Shown here: positions 1-8,188 of the stretch, one piece after another | How positions within the stretch are numbered: position 1 is the stretch's first letter | How the letters are laid out: every line of letters starts with the position of its first letter | NCBI RefSeq assembly: GCF_937958065.1 | Contig: NZ_CALFXI010000042.1 | Location: 107,002 to 171,001, forward strand | Direction of reading: 5' to 3' | DNA: 64,000 bases | Source: an uncultured Steroidobacter sp. | GTDB taxonomy: Bacteria; Pseudomonadota; Gammaproteobacteria; Steroidobacterales; Steroidobacteraceae | Position numbers and translations under genes: made by a program | Notes under the pieces: model-generated | What the model saw: only the letters and a program-made list of their open reading frames with translations | Told to the model about the DNA's origin: nothing | Database searches by the model: none

Positions 1-720
1 CCTGGCTTGAACATCGCCGTGGACTATTTCACCGTGAAGGTCGAGGACGCGATTGCACGCATCAACGCGGACCAGACGCTGAACGACTGCTTCGCGCGCC
101 TGGACCCGAACGCGGCGACGTGCCGTTCGATCGACCGCTTCTCGAACGGTCAGATCAGCTTCATCTCCACGCAGCTCAACAACATCGGCCTGCTCAAGGT
201 CGAAGGTGTCGATGCGCAGGTCGACTATGGCTTCGAGCTGCCGTTCGCTCAGCTCGGCGGCTCACCCGCGCGGCTCAATCTGAGCGCTCTGGCGGGCTGG
301 CTGTTCGAGCGCTCCACCTCGCTGTTCGCCGGTCAGCAGCCGGTGGATTGCGCGGGCCGTTTCGGCGGCGGTTGTACTGGCAACGGCGTGTTCGGCACGC
401 CGGACTTCAAGCTCAACCTGAGCGCGACCTACGCCAGCGGCCCTCTGATGGTGCGCATGAATACCCGCATGTTGGGGGGAATGCAGCTGTATCCGGGCGT
501 GAACTCGCCGGTCCGCAAGGCATCGGAAGAGTGGTACGTGGATCTCACCAGTGCGGTCGAGATGCCTGGCGGTGTCGAGCTGATCGGCGGTGTGAATAAC
601 GTGCTGGACAATCAGCCGCCGATCCTGGGCACGGCACTCGCCGGCGACACGAACACGGATCCGTCCTTGTACGACGTCATCGGTCGGCGCTACTTCATCG
701 GTGCGAGGATGAAGTTCTAA
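1..720 (+). CDS. TonB-dependent receptor, C-terminal part (truncated by window edge)
   Basis: The frame is open from base 1 and gives 239 residues of an outer-membrane beta-barrel. It shows alternating amphipathic strands, a Cys-rich extracellular-loop-like segment near residue 115 (CAGRFGGGC), late strands of the kind 'GVELIGGVNNVLDNQPP', and a final strand ending in aromatic Phe (GARMKF), the signal read by the BAM complex. The plug domain and TonB box lie outside the window. The receptor probably imports the substrate handled by the secreted hydrolases downstream; peptides are a reasonable guess from context. A perfect 12-bp hairpin follows the stop, so the receptor probably ends its own transcript. 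Confidence 0.85.
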   Translation, partial: PGLNIAVDYFTVKVEDAIARINADQTLNDCFARLDPNAATCRSIDRFSNGQISFISTQLNNIGLLKVEGVDAQVDYGFELPFAQLGGSPARLNLSALAGWLFERSTSLFAGQQPVDCAGRFGGGCTGNGVFGTPDFKLNLSATYASGPLMVRMNTRMLGGMQLYPGVNSPVRKASEEWYVDLTSAVEMPGGVELIGGVNNVLDNQPPILGTALAGDTNTDPSLYDVIGRRYFIGARMKF

Positions 721-734
721 TCCCTAGCGCATGC

Positions 735-765
735 AGGGCCGCGCGGGCTGGTTCCGCGCGGCCCT
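735..765 (+). terminator. Hairpin terminator after the TonB receptor
   Basis: Perfect 12-bp inverted repeat AGGGCCGCGCGG / CCGCGCGGCCCT with a 7-base loop, 14 bases after the receptor stop. There is no long T run, but stem strength and position fit a terminator. It also argues against starting the next gene at the ATG at 731, which would place coding sequence inside the stem. Confidence 0.7.
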
Positions 766-793
766 CCTATCCGAATCCAGCGAGAACGCCGGA

Positions 794-2458
794 ATGAAAA
801 AAACCTTCGCCGCCTTGAGTGGCCTGATCCTGTCCACAGCCTTGTTGTCCGCTGCATGGGGTGCGGCGGAGGTGAAAAAGGAGCTCGTCGCGGATCCGAT
901 TCCGCCGCGTACCCAGGGAGTGGGGCCACACCCGCGCATCGTTCTGCGCAATGTCACAATCGTCAACGGAACGGGCGCTCCTGCGCAGGGCCCTTTCGAC
1001 CTGGTGCTCTCCGGCGATCGCATCGCCGAGATCCGCTCGATCGGCGCGCCCGGGGCCATCGATCCGAAGCTGCGCGCCGCACCGGGCGATTACGACGTGG
1101 ATCTCACTGGCCATTACGTGCTGCCCGGATTCGTGGACACCCACGGTCACCTGCACAGCTTGAACGATGGACAGAACGTTCCTTCCGACTACGTGCTGAA
1201 GCTGTGGCTGTCGAGCGGCATCACGCAGATCCGCGACCTCGGCAGCGATCGTCCGATCGAATGGCTCGTGGATATCAAGAATCGCAGCGCGCGCAACGAG
1301 ATCGTCGCGCCACGCATCGACGTGTATCCGTTCTTCCACAAGATTCTCGATCAACCCGTGAACGACGTGGAGACCGCACGGCGTGCGATACGGGATGCGA
1401 AGCGCCGCGGCGCGGACGGGATCAAATTCATCTCGGCCGAAGAGGACGTGCTGTACGCCGCGCTCGATGAGGCAGAGAAGATCGGCTTGCGCACGACGAT
1501 GCATCACGCGCAGCACATGGTGGCCTACGCCAATGTGTTGCAAACCTCCGCTCATGGACTCGACTCGATGGAGCATTGGTACGGTCTGCCCGAAGCCATG
1601 TTCCCTGATCGCGCCCTGCAGCGCTGGCCGGTCGACTACGTGAACACGGACGAGCAGATGCGCTTCGCCGAATCCGGGCGCCTGTGGCAGCAGACCTCGC
1701 CGCCGGGTTCGAAGAAATGGAACGAGGTGATGGACACGCTGCTCGAGCGCAATTTCGCGCTCAGCCCCACGTTCACCGCCTATCTCACGAGCCGCGACTT
1801 CATGCGGATGAGCCGCGCGACCTGGCATGAGGAATACACGCTGCCCTCGCTGTGGGACTGGTATCGCCCGAGTCGCGTCAATCACGGCTCGTACTGGTTC
1901 GACTGGACCACCGAGAAAGAGATGGCGTGGAAAGAGAATTACCGCCTGTGGATGCAGTTCGTGAACGAATACAAGAACCGCGGCGGGTTGGTCACGGTCG
2001 GTAGCGACAGTGGCTATATCTACAACCTCTACGGCTTTGGCTACGCCCAGGAGATGGAACTGCTGCGCGAGGCTGGCTTCGACCCGCTCGAAGTGATTCG
2101 CGCCGCCACGCAGTCCGGCGCCAAGGTGCTGGGACGTGACAACGAGCTTGGCGTGGTCCGCGTCGGCCGCAAGGCGGACCTGGTGATCGTCGAAGGCAAT
2201 CCGCTTGCCAACCTGAAGCTGCTGTTCGGCACCGGGACGATTGTGCTGAACGACGAGACCGGTGCGGTCGAGCGGGTAGGCGGGATCAAATACACGGTCA
2301 AAGACGGCATCATCTACGATGCACGCGCGTTGCGCGCAGAGATCCGCGACATGGTCTTGCGGCAGAAATCCGAGCGGAACATTCCGCCCGGCCCCATGAA
2401 GATCGAGACCGTCGATGCGTCACATTCCAATGCCGGAGGGCAATCTCATGAACATTGA
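794..2458 (+). CDS. Secreted amidohydrolase family (M38-like) metallohydrolase
   Basis: 554 residues. The ATG at 794 is chosen because it begins a clear signal peptide (MKKTF..., hydrophobic core, cleavage near AWGA-AE), while the upstream ATG lies inside a terminator. An N-terminal composite beta-domain leads to the first metal motif 'THGHLHS' (His117, His119). 'MHHAQHM' supplies later ligands, and a 'GSDSG' segment sits where the final catalytic Asp is expected. The C-terminus has the usual 'LGVVRVGRKADLVIVEGNP'. Relatives include Xaa-Pro dipeptidases and imidazolonepropionase-like enzymes, so a periplasmic peptidase role is plausible given the neighbours, but substrate cannot be read from sequence. 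Its last codons overlap the start of the DUF885 gene. Confidence 0.85.
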   Translation: MKKTFAALSGLILSTALLSAAWGAAEVKKELVADPIPPRTQGVGPHPRIVLRNVTIVNGTGAPAQGPFDLVLSGDRIAEIRSIGAPGAIDPKLRAAPGDYDVDLTGHYVLPGFVDTHGHLHSLNDGQNVPSDYVLKLWLSSGITQIRDLGSDRPIEWLVDIKNRSARNEIVAPRIDVYPFFHKILDQPVNDVETARRAIRDAKRRGADGIKFISAEEDVLYAALDEAEKIGLRTTMHHAQHMVAYANVLQTSAHGLDSMEHWYGLPEAMFPDRALQRWPVDYVNTDEQMRFAESGRLWQQTSPPGSKKWNEVMDTLLERNFALSPTFTAYLTSRDFMRMSRATWHEEYTLPSLWDWYRPSRVNHGSYWFDWTTEKEMAWKENYRLWMQFVNEYKNRGGLVTVGSDSGYIYNLYGFGYAQEMELLREAGFDPLEVIRAATQSGAKVLGRDNELGVVRVGRKADLVIVEGNPLANLKLLFGTGTIVLNDETGAVERVGGIKYTVKDGIIYDARALRAEIRDMVLRQKSERNIPPGPMKIETVDASHSNAGGQSHEH

Positions 2459-4250
2459 TCTGGTGCGTGCCGTTGCAGCTTCGCTCGCGTTGGCCGTCGC
2501 TTGTGCTGCGCCGGTCGCGTCTGTCAGCGCCAGTGAGCCGTCTTCCAGCGTGGTCGGTGTCGCCGATGCGAAATTGCAGGCGCTGTACAACGCCGAATGG
2601 GAGTGGCGTCAGAAACAATTCGCGCGCGAGCCCAGCGATAACGGCCGCGGTGCGACTGCCGATCACCTGCCGCGCGAAGACGCAGCGACTCAGCAGGAAC
2701 GCTTGAAGTATTGGACGAATGTGCTCGCGGAGCTGGACAAGATTCCGCTGGCGGACCTGTCGCCCGAAGAGAAGATCAACGCGCAGGTGTTCCGCACCAT
2801 CATCGAGGAGTTCGTGGTCGACATCCGCTTCAAGAACTATGAAGCGCCGTTCAACGCCGACACGTTCTTCTGGACTTCGTTCACGCCCCGCGAAGGTTAT
2901 GCGTCGGCGGACGAGTACCGACGTTACCTGGGGCGTCTCAAGGACGTGCCGCGGTACTTCGATGAGCACATTACCAACATGCGTGCGGGGTTGAAGCGTG
3001 GATTCACGGTGCCGAAGGTGTCGGCGACCGGACGCGACAAGACCATCGAACCGTACGTGAGGTCGGACGAAACGAATCCGCTGTATGCGCCCTTCAAGAT
3101 GATGCCGGTGTCGATCCCGGCCGCCGAGCAGGCGCAGTTGCAGGCACAGGCTCGGGAAGTGATTTCCTCGCAGGTCGCGCCCGCCTACGGCAAGCTGCTC
3201 AAGTTCATCCGCGAGGACTACATCCCCAAAGCGCGCACGTCGATCAGCGCATCCACGCTGCCCAATGGGTCGGCCTATTACCAGGCGATGATCCAGAAGT
3301 TCACCACGCTCACGCTCACGCCCGAAGAGATTCATGCGATCGGGCAGAGCGAAGTGGCGCGCATCAAGGCGGAGATGATCGCCACGATGAAGGAAACGGG
3401 CTTCGAGGGGTCGTTGCCCGAGTTCATGGAATTCCTGCGCACGGATCCGCAGTTCTATGCGAAGACGCCCGCGGAGTTGCTGGGCAGAGCGGCGTACATC
3501 GTCAAGAAGGCGGACATGAAGCTGAAGGACACGATCGGCTTCCTGCCGCGCTTCCGCCATGGCGTGCAGCCGGTGCCTGAAGCGCTCGCGCCGATCTACA
3601 CCGGCGGACGCGGTGGTCTCGAAAGCTGTCTGTTCAATACATATAACCTGCCTGCACGGCCGCTCTACACGCTGCCGGCGTTGGCGCTGCACGAGTGCAC
3701 GCCCGGCCATAGTTTCCAAGGCGCACTCGCCCTGGAGGGACCGAAGCGTCCTGCCTTCCGGAATGCGGTGTATTTCTCCGGCTACGGCGAGGGCTGGGGG
3801 TTGTACACGGAATGGCTCGGCACCGTCATGGGCATCTATGAAACGCCCTACGAGAACTTCGGCCGGCTGACTTATGAGATGTGGCGCGCAGTGCGCCTCG
3901 TGGTCGACACCGGGATTCACCACTACAAGTGGAGCCGCGACCAGGCGCTCGACTACATGAAGCAGAACGTGGCGCTCTCCGAGCACGAGATCACCACGGA
4001 AGTCGATCGCTATATCGCCTGGCCGGGGCAGGCCGTGGCGTACAAGCTCGGTGAGTTGCAGATCCGACGTCACCGTCGCGAAGCGGAGGAAGCGCTCGGG
4101 CCGAAGTTCGACCAGCGCAAATTCCATGATGCGATTCTCGCCATCGGCGCCGTGCCATTGCCGGTGCTCGAAGAGCGCATGAAGCAGTTCATCGCCGACG
4201 GCGGCGAGAATCCGCCGCAGGGCGAGCCCTGCAATTGTTCCGGGTCCTAG
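2448..4250 (+). CDS. DUF885 family secreted protein (putative metallopeptidase)
   Basis: 600 residues, starting at the ATG at 2448 with GGAGGG just upstream and a signal peptide ending near VSVSA. The ATG overlaps the previous stop (ATGAACATTGA), so translation is coupled to the amidohydrolase. The sequence is typical of DUF885: charged helical N-terminal half, a 'GGRGGLESCLFNTYNLP' segment, and the zinc-type motif HECTPGH beginning at residue 415, followed by 'GYGEGWGLYTEWLG', which can supply the downstream Glu. Family members are thought to be carboxypeptidase-like, but few are characterised. Most likely periplasmic peptide hydrolysis in the same operon as the amidohydrolase. Confidence 0.88.
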   Translation: MNIDLVRAVAASLALAVACAAPVASVSASEPSSSVVGVADAKLQALYNAEWEWRQKQFAREPSDNGRGATADHLPREDAATQQERLKYWTNVLAELDKIPLADLSPEEKINAQVFRTIIEEFVVDIRFKNYEAPFNADTFFWTSFTPREGYASADEYRRYLGRLKDVPRYFDEHITNMRAGLKRGFTVPKVSATGRDKTIEPYVRSDETNPLYAPFKMMPVSIPAAEQAQLQAQAREVISSQVAPAYGKLLKFIREDYIPKARTSISASTLPNGSAYYQAMIQKFTTLTLTPEEIHAIGQSEVARIKAEMIATMKETGFEGSLPEFMEFLRTDPQFYAKTPAELLGRAAYIVKKADMKLKDTIGFLPRFRHGVQPVPEALAPIYTGGRGGLESCLFNTYNLPARPLYTLPALALHECTPGHSFQGALALEGPKRPAFRNAVYFSGYGEGWGLYTEWLGTVMGIYETPYENFGRLTYEMWRAVRLVVDTGIHHYKWSRDQALDYMKQNVALSEHEITTEVDRYIAWPGQAVAYKLGELQIRRHRREAEEALGPKFDQRKFHDAILAIGAVPLPVLEERMKQFIADGGENPPQGEPCNCSGS

Positions 4251-4276
4251 GACGCTGAATAGGGGATGCGTAGAAC

Positions 4277-5290
4277 GTGACTGATCAAGTGAGATTGACG
4301 CTGGATGAAGTGCGCGAGCTGGCGCGCTCCGTGCTGCGTCGACACGGGCTGGCGGAGCCGCACGTCGAGGTGGTCGCCGAGACGATCGTGGCCGGTCAGC
4401 GCGATGCCTGTGATTCGCATGGCGTCTATCGCTTGCTGGTCGCGGTGCGCAGCATTCAGCTCGGCAAAGTCGTTCCCGACGCTGTTCCCGAAATCCACGA
4501 CTTCGCGCCGGCAACCGTGCGAGTGGATGCACGAGGCGGCTTTGCACAGCTCGCGTTCGAGCGCGGCCGACCGCTGCTCGTGGAGAAGGCACGTCGCAGC
4601 GGTATCGCTGCCCTGGCCATCAACAACTGCGTTCACTTTTCGGCCCTGTGGCCCGAAGTCGAGGCGTTGGCTAGCGAGGGCCTGGTGGCTTTCGCATTCA
4701 CGCCCAGTCACGCGTGGGTGGCGCCCGCAGGCGGCAAGTCGCCGCTGTTCGGGACCAATCCCATTGCGTTCGGTTGGCCGCGGCCCGGCACGTACCCGTT
4801 TGTGTTCGATTTCGCCACGAGCGCCGTTGCCCGTGGCGAGATCGAGCTGCACCGGCGCGCTGACAAGCCCATTCCGCTGGGATGGGCACTCGGTCCTGAC
4901 GGCGAGCCGACGACCGATCCCACCGCAGCGCTGGCCGGCGCCATGCTGACGTTCGGCGGGCACAAGGGCTCGGCATTGTCGTTGATGGTGGAGTTGATTG
5001 CCGGGCCCCTGATCGGCGATCTTACCAGCGCCGAATCGTTGGCTGCGGACGACGGCGCGAAGTGCTCTCCGTTGGGCGGCGAGCTGATCCTCGTCATCGA
5101 TCCGGCAGGATTCCTGGGCGAGGCAGCGGCCGAGCATCTGCGGCGGGCCGAGCAACTGTTCGATGGCGTCGTTTCCCAAGGCGCGCGGTTGCCGTCGCAA
5201 CGTCGCTACGAAGCGCGACCGCGCAGCCAGAGAGAAGGGGTCAGTGTGCCCCGGAAGCTGTTCGAGGATATCCAGGCACTGCTCGAGTGA
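4277..5290 (+). CDS. Ldh-family NAD(P)H oxidoreductase (delta1-pyrroline-2-carboxylate reductase type)
   Basis: 337 residues from a GTG start 26 bases after the previous stop; no signal peptide, so cytoplasmic. It belongs to the malate/L-lactate dehydrogenase (YlbC/DpkA) fold family: 'DACDSHGVYRL' carries the conserved Asp-Ser-His, and 'NNCVHFSALWPEVEALA' and 'GTNPIAFGWPR' are family signatures. Members reduce ureidoglycolate, 2,3-diketogulonate or cyclic imines such as delta1-pyrroline-2-carboxylate. The adjacent hydroxyproline genes favour the imine-reductase assignment, which in other proteobacteria accompanies D-proline or 3-hydroxyproline breakdown. Family is certain; substrate is inferred from context. 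Confidence 0.82.
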   Translation: MTDQVRLTLDEVRELARSVLRRHGLAEPHVEVVAETIVAGQRDACDSHGVYRLLVAVRSIQLGKVVPDAVPEIHDFAPATVRVDARGGFAQLAFERGRPLLVEKARRSGIAALAINNCVHFSALWPEVEALASEGLVAFAFTPSHAWVAPAGGKSPLFGTNPIAFGWPRPGTYPFVFDFATSAVARGEIELHRRADKPIPLGWALGPDGEPTTDPTAALAGAMLTFGGHKGSALSLMVELIAGPLIGDLTSAESLAADDGAKCSPLGGELILVIDPAGFLGEAAAEHLRRAEQLFDGVVSQGARLPSQRRYEARPRSQREGVSVPRKLFEDIQALLE

Positions 5291-5303
5291 GGTCTGCGCA
5301 TCA

Positions 5304-6404
5304 ATGAAGATGAGCCTGAAAACGATCCTGTCTTTGCTGGCCACGGCGCTGTGTTCGGCGTCCGCGTTGGGCGCGGATGTCGACTATTCGGCTCAGCTCG
5401 CGGAAGGCGATGTCGAGCTGCGCGATTTCCGTTTCGGCTCCGGCGAGAAGCTCGATCAGCTCAGGATGCATTACGCAACGCTCGGTAAACCGCGGCGTGG
5501 CGCCGATGGCAAGGTGCTCAATGCCGTGATGGTCCTGCACGGCACCGGCGGCAGCGGGCGCCAATTTCTCCAGCCGCAGTTCGCTCAGGAACTGTTCGGG
5601 CCCGGCCAGCCGCTCGACATCGCGCACTGGTTCGTGATTCTTCCCGACAACATCGGCCATGGCCGTTCGTCGAAACCGAGCGACGGCATGCGCATGAGCT
5701 TCCCCAAATACGACTACGACGACATGGTCGAAGCGCAGCGTCGCATGCTCGTCGAAGGGCTGAAAGTCGATCACTTGCGCTTGCTGATGGGCACCTCGAT
5801 GGGCTGCATGCACGGCTTCGTCTGGGGCGTGAAGCATCCCGATTTCGTGCAGGCGATGTTGCCGATGGCGTGCATGCCCATGCAGATCGCCGGTCACAAC
5901 CGCATGTGGCGTCGCGCGGCCATCGAAGGGATCACGCAGGATCCGGCGTGGCGAGGTGGAAACTACAAGAACCAGCCCCTGCAGGGCCTGCGGACTGCGG
6001 TAAGTCTGCTACAGGTTGCGGGCTTCGCGCCGTTGTATCTCCAGAGCCAGTACGGTACGCGCGAGAAGGCGGATGCATACATTCTCGACCGGATCGCAAA
6101 GGACATTCCGACGCGCGACGCCAACGATCTCATCTATCAGATCGATGCATCACGCAACTATGATCCCTCGCCCGACCTGGAGAAGATCGTTACGCCCCTG
6201 ACCTGGATCAACTCCAGCGACGATTTCATCAATCCGGCGGACTACGGCTTTGCCGAGAGGGCGGCCGCGCGCATGCCGAACGGACGTTACGTGCTGATCA
6301 AAGCGACTACGGATACGCGCGGGCACAGTACGCACACGTGGGCGAAGTTCTGGCGGCACGACCTCGTCGATCTGATCCATCGCACGGAATCAGGGACGGA
6401 GTGA
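5304..6404 (+). CDS. Secreted alpha/beta hydrolase, homoserine O-acetyltransferase-like
   Basis: 366 residues from the ATG at 5304, which opens a signal peptide (MKMSLKTILSLL..., cleavage near SALGA). The fold is that of the MetX-like hydrolases: 'MVLHGTGGSG' for the oxyanion region, the nucleophile elbow 'LLMGTSMGCMHGF' (Ser), 'SSDDFINPADYG' for the acid, and 'TRGHSTH' for the catalytic His. Genuine MetX proteins are cytoplasmic, so a signal peptide argues against methionine synthesis and for a periplasmic esterase or acyl hydrolase. It lies 13 bases after the Ldh-type gene in the same run and ends at a shared bidirectional terminator. Confidence 0.82.
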   Translation: MKMSLKTILSLLATALCSASALGADVDYSAQLAEGDVELRDFRFGSGEKLDQLRMHYATLGKPRRGADGKVLNAVMVLHGTGGSGRQFLQPQFAQELFGPGQPLDIAHWFVILPDNIGHGRSSKPSDGMRMSFPKYDYDDMVEAQRRMLVEGLKVDHLRLLMGTSMGCMHGFVWGVKHPDFVQAMLPMACMPMQIAGHNRMWRRAAIEGITQDPAWRGGNYKNQPLQGLRTAVSLLQVAGFAPLYLQSQYGTREKADAYILDRIAKDIPTRDANDLIYQIDASRNYDPSPDLEKIVTPLTWINSSDDFINPADYGFAERAAARMPNGRYVLIKATTDTRGHSTHTWAKFWRHDLVDLIHRTESGTE

Positions 6405-6411
6405 CTACGAA

Positions 6412-6450
6412 CTGAGGATGCGGCGCGCTCGTTGCGCGCCGCCCGTCTCA
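6412..6450. terminator. Bidirectional terminator between convergent genes
   Basis: Stem GCGGCGCGC / GCGCGCCGC (6420-6428 with 6434-6442), loop TCGTT, flanked by outer arms CTGAG / CTCAG. It sits between the plus-strand hydrolase stop and the minus-strand NTF2-like stop (6448-6450) and can serve both directions. Confidence 0.75.
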
Positions 6451-6960
6451 GCGATCCTGCCGAGCGGATACATGGTTGAGCGCGATCACCCAGCGGCCAT
6501 CGCGCTTGCGCATCAAGCGCGTGTTGATCCCGTCCAGCGTGTTACGCGGCCGCTCTAACCGATATCGGCTGATCAGTTGCGCGGCATCGGGCGCCAGCAT
6601 CTCGATCTTGATGTCGTAGAAGTGCAGCTTGCCGCGCGTCTCGGCCGACTCGCCGTAGTCGCGGATGTAGTGATCGAGCGTGCCCTGCCAATCCTTCTGA
6701 AACTCGCCGCGAGAGACAAAGACGACGTCCGGGTTGGCGAACCCTTCCATGTAGCCGCGGAAGTCGCCGCGATTCCAGGCGTCTTCCATGCGCGCGATGA
6801 CCTGCAGGATCGCCGCCTTCTCGTCGGCGGCGGCTTTCGTTTCTGGCGCGGGTGACTCGGCTCGGCCCGGTGTTGCGGCCAACATCAGCAATGCGAGTCC
6901 GACGCCCGCGACGCGTGCCGCACGATTCATCCGCGAGCGGGCATTGAATGTCTGTGACAT
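6448..6960 (-). CDS. Secreted NTF2-like (SnoaL/DUF4440) protein
   Basis: 170 residues with an N-terminal signal peptide (hydrophobic 'GVGLALLMLAATPGRA'). The mature part is one cone-shaped NTF2-like domain: 'VIARMEDAWNRGDFRGYM' as helix 1, 'VVFVSRG', and the closing strand 'RDGRWVIALNHVSA'. Such domains bind small ligands or act as accessory subunits; no catalytic pair stands out. It is the last gene of the minus-strand unit, 12 bases after the M24 peptidase stop, so probably cotranscribed with the peptidase and dehydrogenase. A role in hydroxyproline use is only suggested by position. Confidence 0.75.
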   Translation of the reverse strand: MSQTFNARSRMNRAARVAGVGLALLMLAATPGRAESPAPETKAAADEKAAILQVIARMEDAWNRGDFRGYMEGFANPDVVFVSRGEFQKDWQGTLDHYIRDYGESAETRGKLHFYDIKIEMLAPDAAQLISRYRLERPRNTLDGINTRLMRKRDGRWVIALNHVSARQDR

Positions 6961-6972
6961 GGGATACCTGCT

Positions 6973-8172
6973 TCAGCCGAAAGGCGCATCGATGGAAGGC
7001 GAGGGCTGCGTGAACCACTGCGCGCCGTGCTCGGTCACGTAAAAGTGATCTTCCAGTCGTACACCGAAGCGGTCGGGCACGACGATCATGGGCTCGTTCG
7101 AGAAACACATTCCGGGCGCCAGCGGGGTGCGCTCACCGCGCACCAGATAAGGCGCTTCGTGGATCGAAAGCCCGATTCCGTGACCCGTGCGGTGGGGCAG
7201 GCCAGGGAGCTTGTAGTCAGGCCCGAGTCCCGCGCGCTCCAGCACCTTACGTGCGGCGGCGTCCACGGACTCGCAGGGCACGCCCGGAGTCACTGCATCG
7301 AATGCTGCCTGTTGCGCGTCGTGTTCCAGCTCCCAGATGCGACGCTGTTCTTCATTCGCCTGGCCGTAAACATACGTGCGCGTGATGTCGCTGTTGTAGC
7401 CCTCCACCGTGCACCCCGTGTCGATCAGGACAACGTCACCTTCACGCAGGACACACTCTCCAGGAAGGCCGTGCGGGAATGCAGTGGAGCGGCCGAACTG
7501 CACGATACAGAAGCTGCTGCCGCTCGCGCCCAGTGCGCGGTGGGCTTCATCGATGAACCGTCGCACTTCCGTTGCTGTGATCCCTTCGCGCAGAATGAGC
7601 GCGGCGCGGCGTTGTACTTCCAGCGTCATCGCTTTCGCCTGACTCATGAGTGCCAGCTCGGCAGGCGATTTGATGCGACGGCAGCCGTCGACGATCGGCG
7701 AGCCGTCCACGAGCTGGACTGAGCCCGCGACCTTGCGGATATGTTCGACCATCGTAAACGCCATCGCCGGGTCGACGGCAACCTTGGTCGCGCCGAGCTG
7801 GCGAAGCGCATCGGCGACCAGCATCGAGGGGCTCTCATCTTCTTCCCACAAGCGCACGTCCGCGTTCACAGCAAGATCCGCTCGCAATGTGCCCAACTCG
7901 AATGCGGGGCAGATCACGATGGGATCGCCTTCGCGGAGTAGCAGCATGGCCACGAGCCGTTCGCTCGCACCCCAGGGAACACCAGCGAAATAACGCAGAC
8001 TTCCACCAGCGCCGATGAGCAACGCATCGACGGAGTTTGCGATCATCAATTCGCGCGCGCGGTCGAGGCGAGCGAGCCGCTCCTCGCGCGTGATGGATGC
8101 TGCAGGTCTCGGCCAGCGCGCCAGGTCGGCCAATTGAGCCGCAGCGTTCGAACCACCAACTCCACGTGTCAT
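6973..8172 (-). CDS. M24 family Xaa-Pro peptidase (prolidase type)
   Basis: 399 residues from the ATG at 8172, preceded by GGAGAA at good spacing. N-terminal creatinase-like domain followed by the pita-bread metallopeptidase domain with all five metal ligands: Asp in 'VLIDTGCTVEGYNSDITRT' (two), His in 'HRTGHGIGLSIHE', Glu in 'CFSNEPMIVV' and Glu in 'GVRLEDHFYV'. It should cleave Xaa-Pro or Xaa-hydroxyproline bonds in the cytoplasm; no signal peptide is seen. Its start lies 16 bases after the dehydrogenase stop, in the same minus-strand operon. The placement suggests it releases hydroxyproline from collagen-type dipeptides to feed the pathway next door. Confidence 0.9.
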   Translation of the reverse strand: MTRGVGGSNAAAQLADLARWPRPAASITREERLARLDRARELMIANSVDALLIGAGGSLRYFAGVPWGASERLVAMLLLREGDPIVICPAFELGTLRADLAVNADVRLWEEDESPSMLVADALRQLGATKVAVDPAMAFTMVEHIRKVAGSVQLVDGSPIVDGCRRIKSPAELALMSQAKAMTLEVQRRAALILREGITATEVRRFIDEAHRALGASGSSFCIVQFGRSTAFPHGLPGECVLREGDVVLIDTGCTVEGYNSDITRTYVYGQANEEQRRIWELEHDAQQAAFDAVTPGVPCESVDAAARKVLERAGLGPDYKLPGLPHRTGHGIGLSIHEAPYLVRGERTPLAPGMCFSNEPMIVVPDRFGVRLEDHFYVTEHGAQWFTQPSPSIDAPFG

Positions 8173-8188
8173 GGATGTTTCTCCGTCA

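Noticed and set aside
731..793. Upstream ATG at 731 as start of the first amidohydrolase
   Set aside because: The segment is occupied by a perfect 12-bp terminator hairpin and would bury the signal peptide; ATG 794 gives a proper leader.
2310..4592. Very long minus-strand open frame (760 codons) across the DUF885 gene
   Set aside because: It is antisense to a gene with a clear family, signal peptide and metal motif; the translation is Arg/His rich and has no domain. High GC creates such shadow frames.
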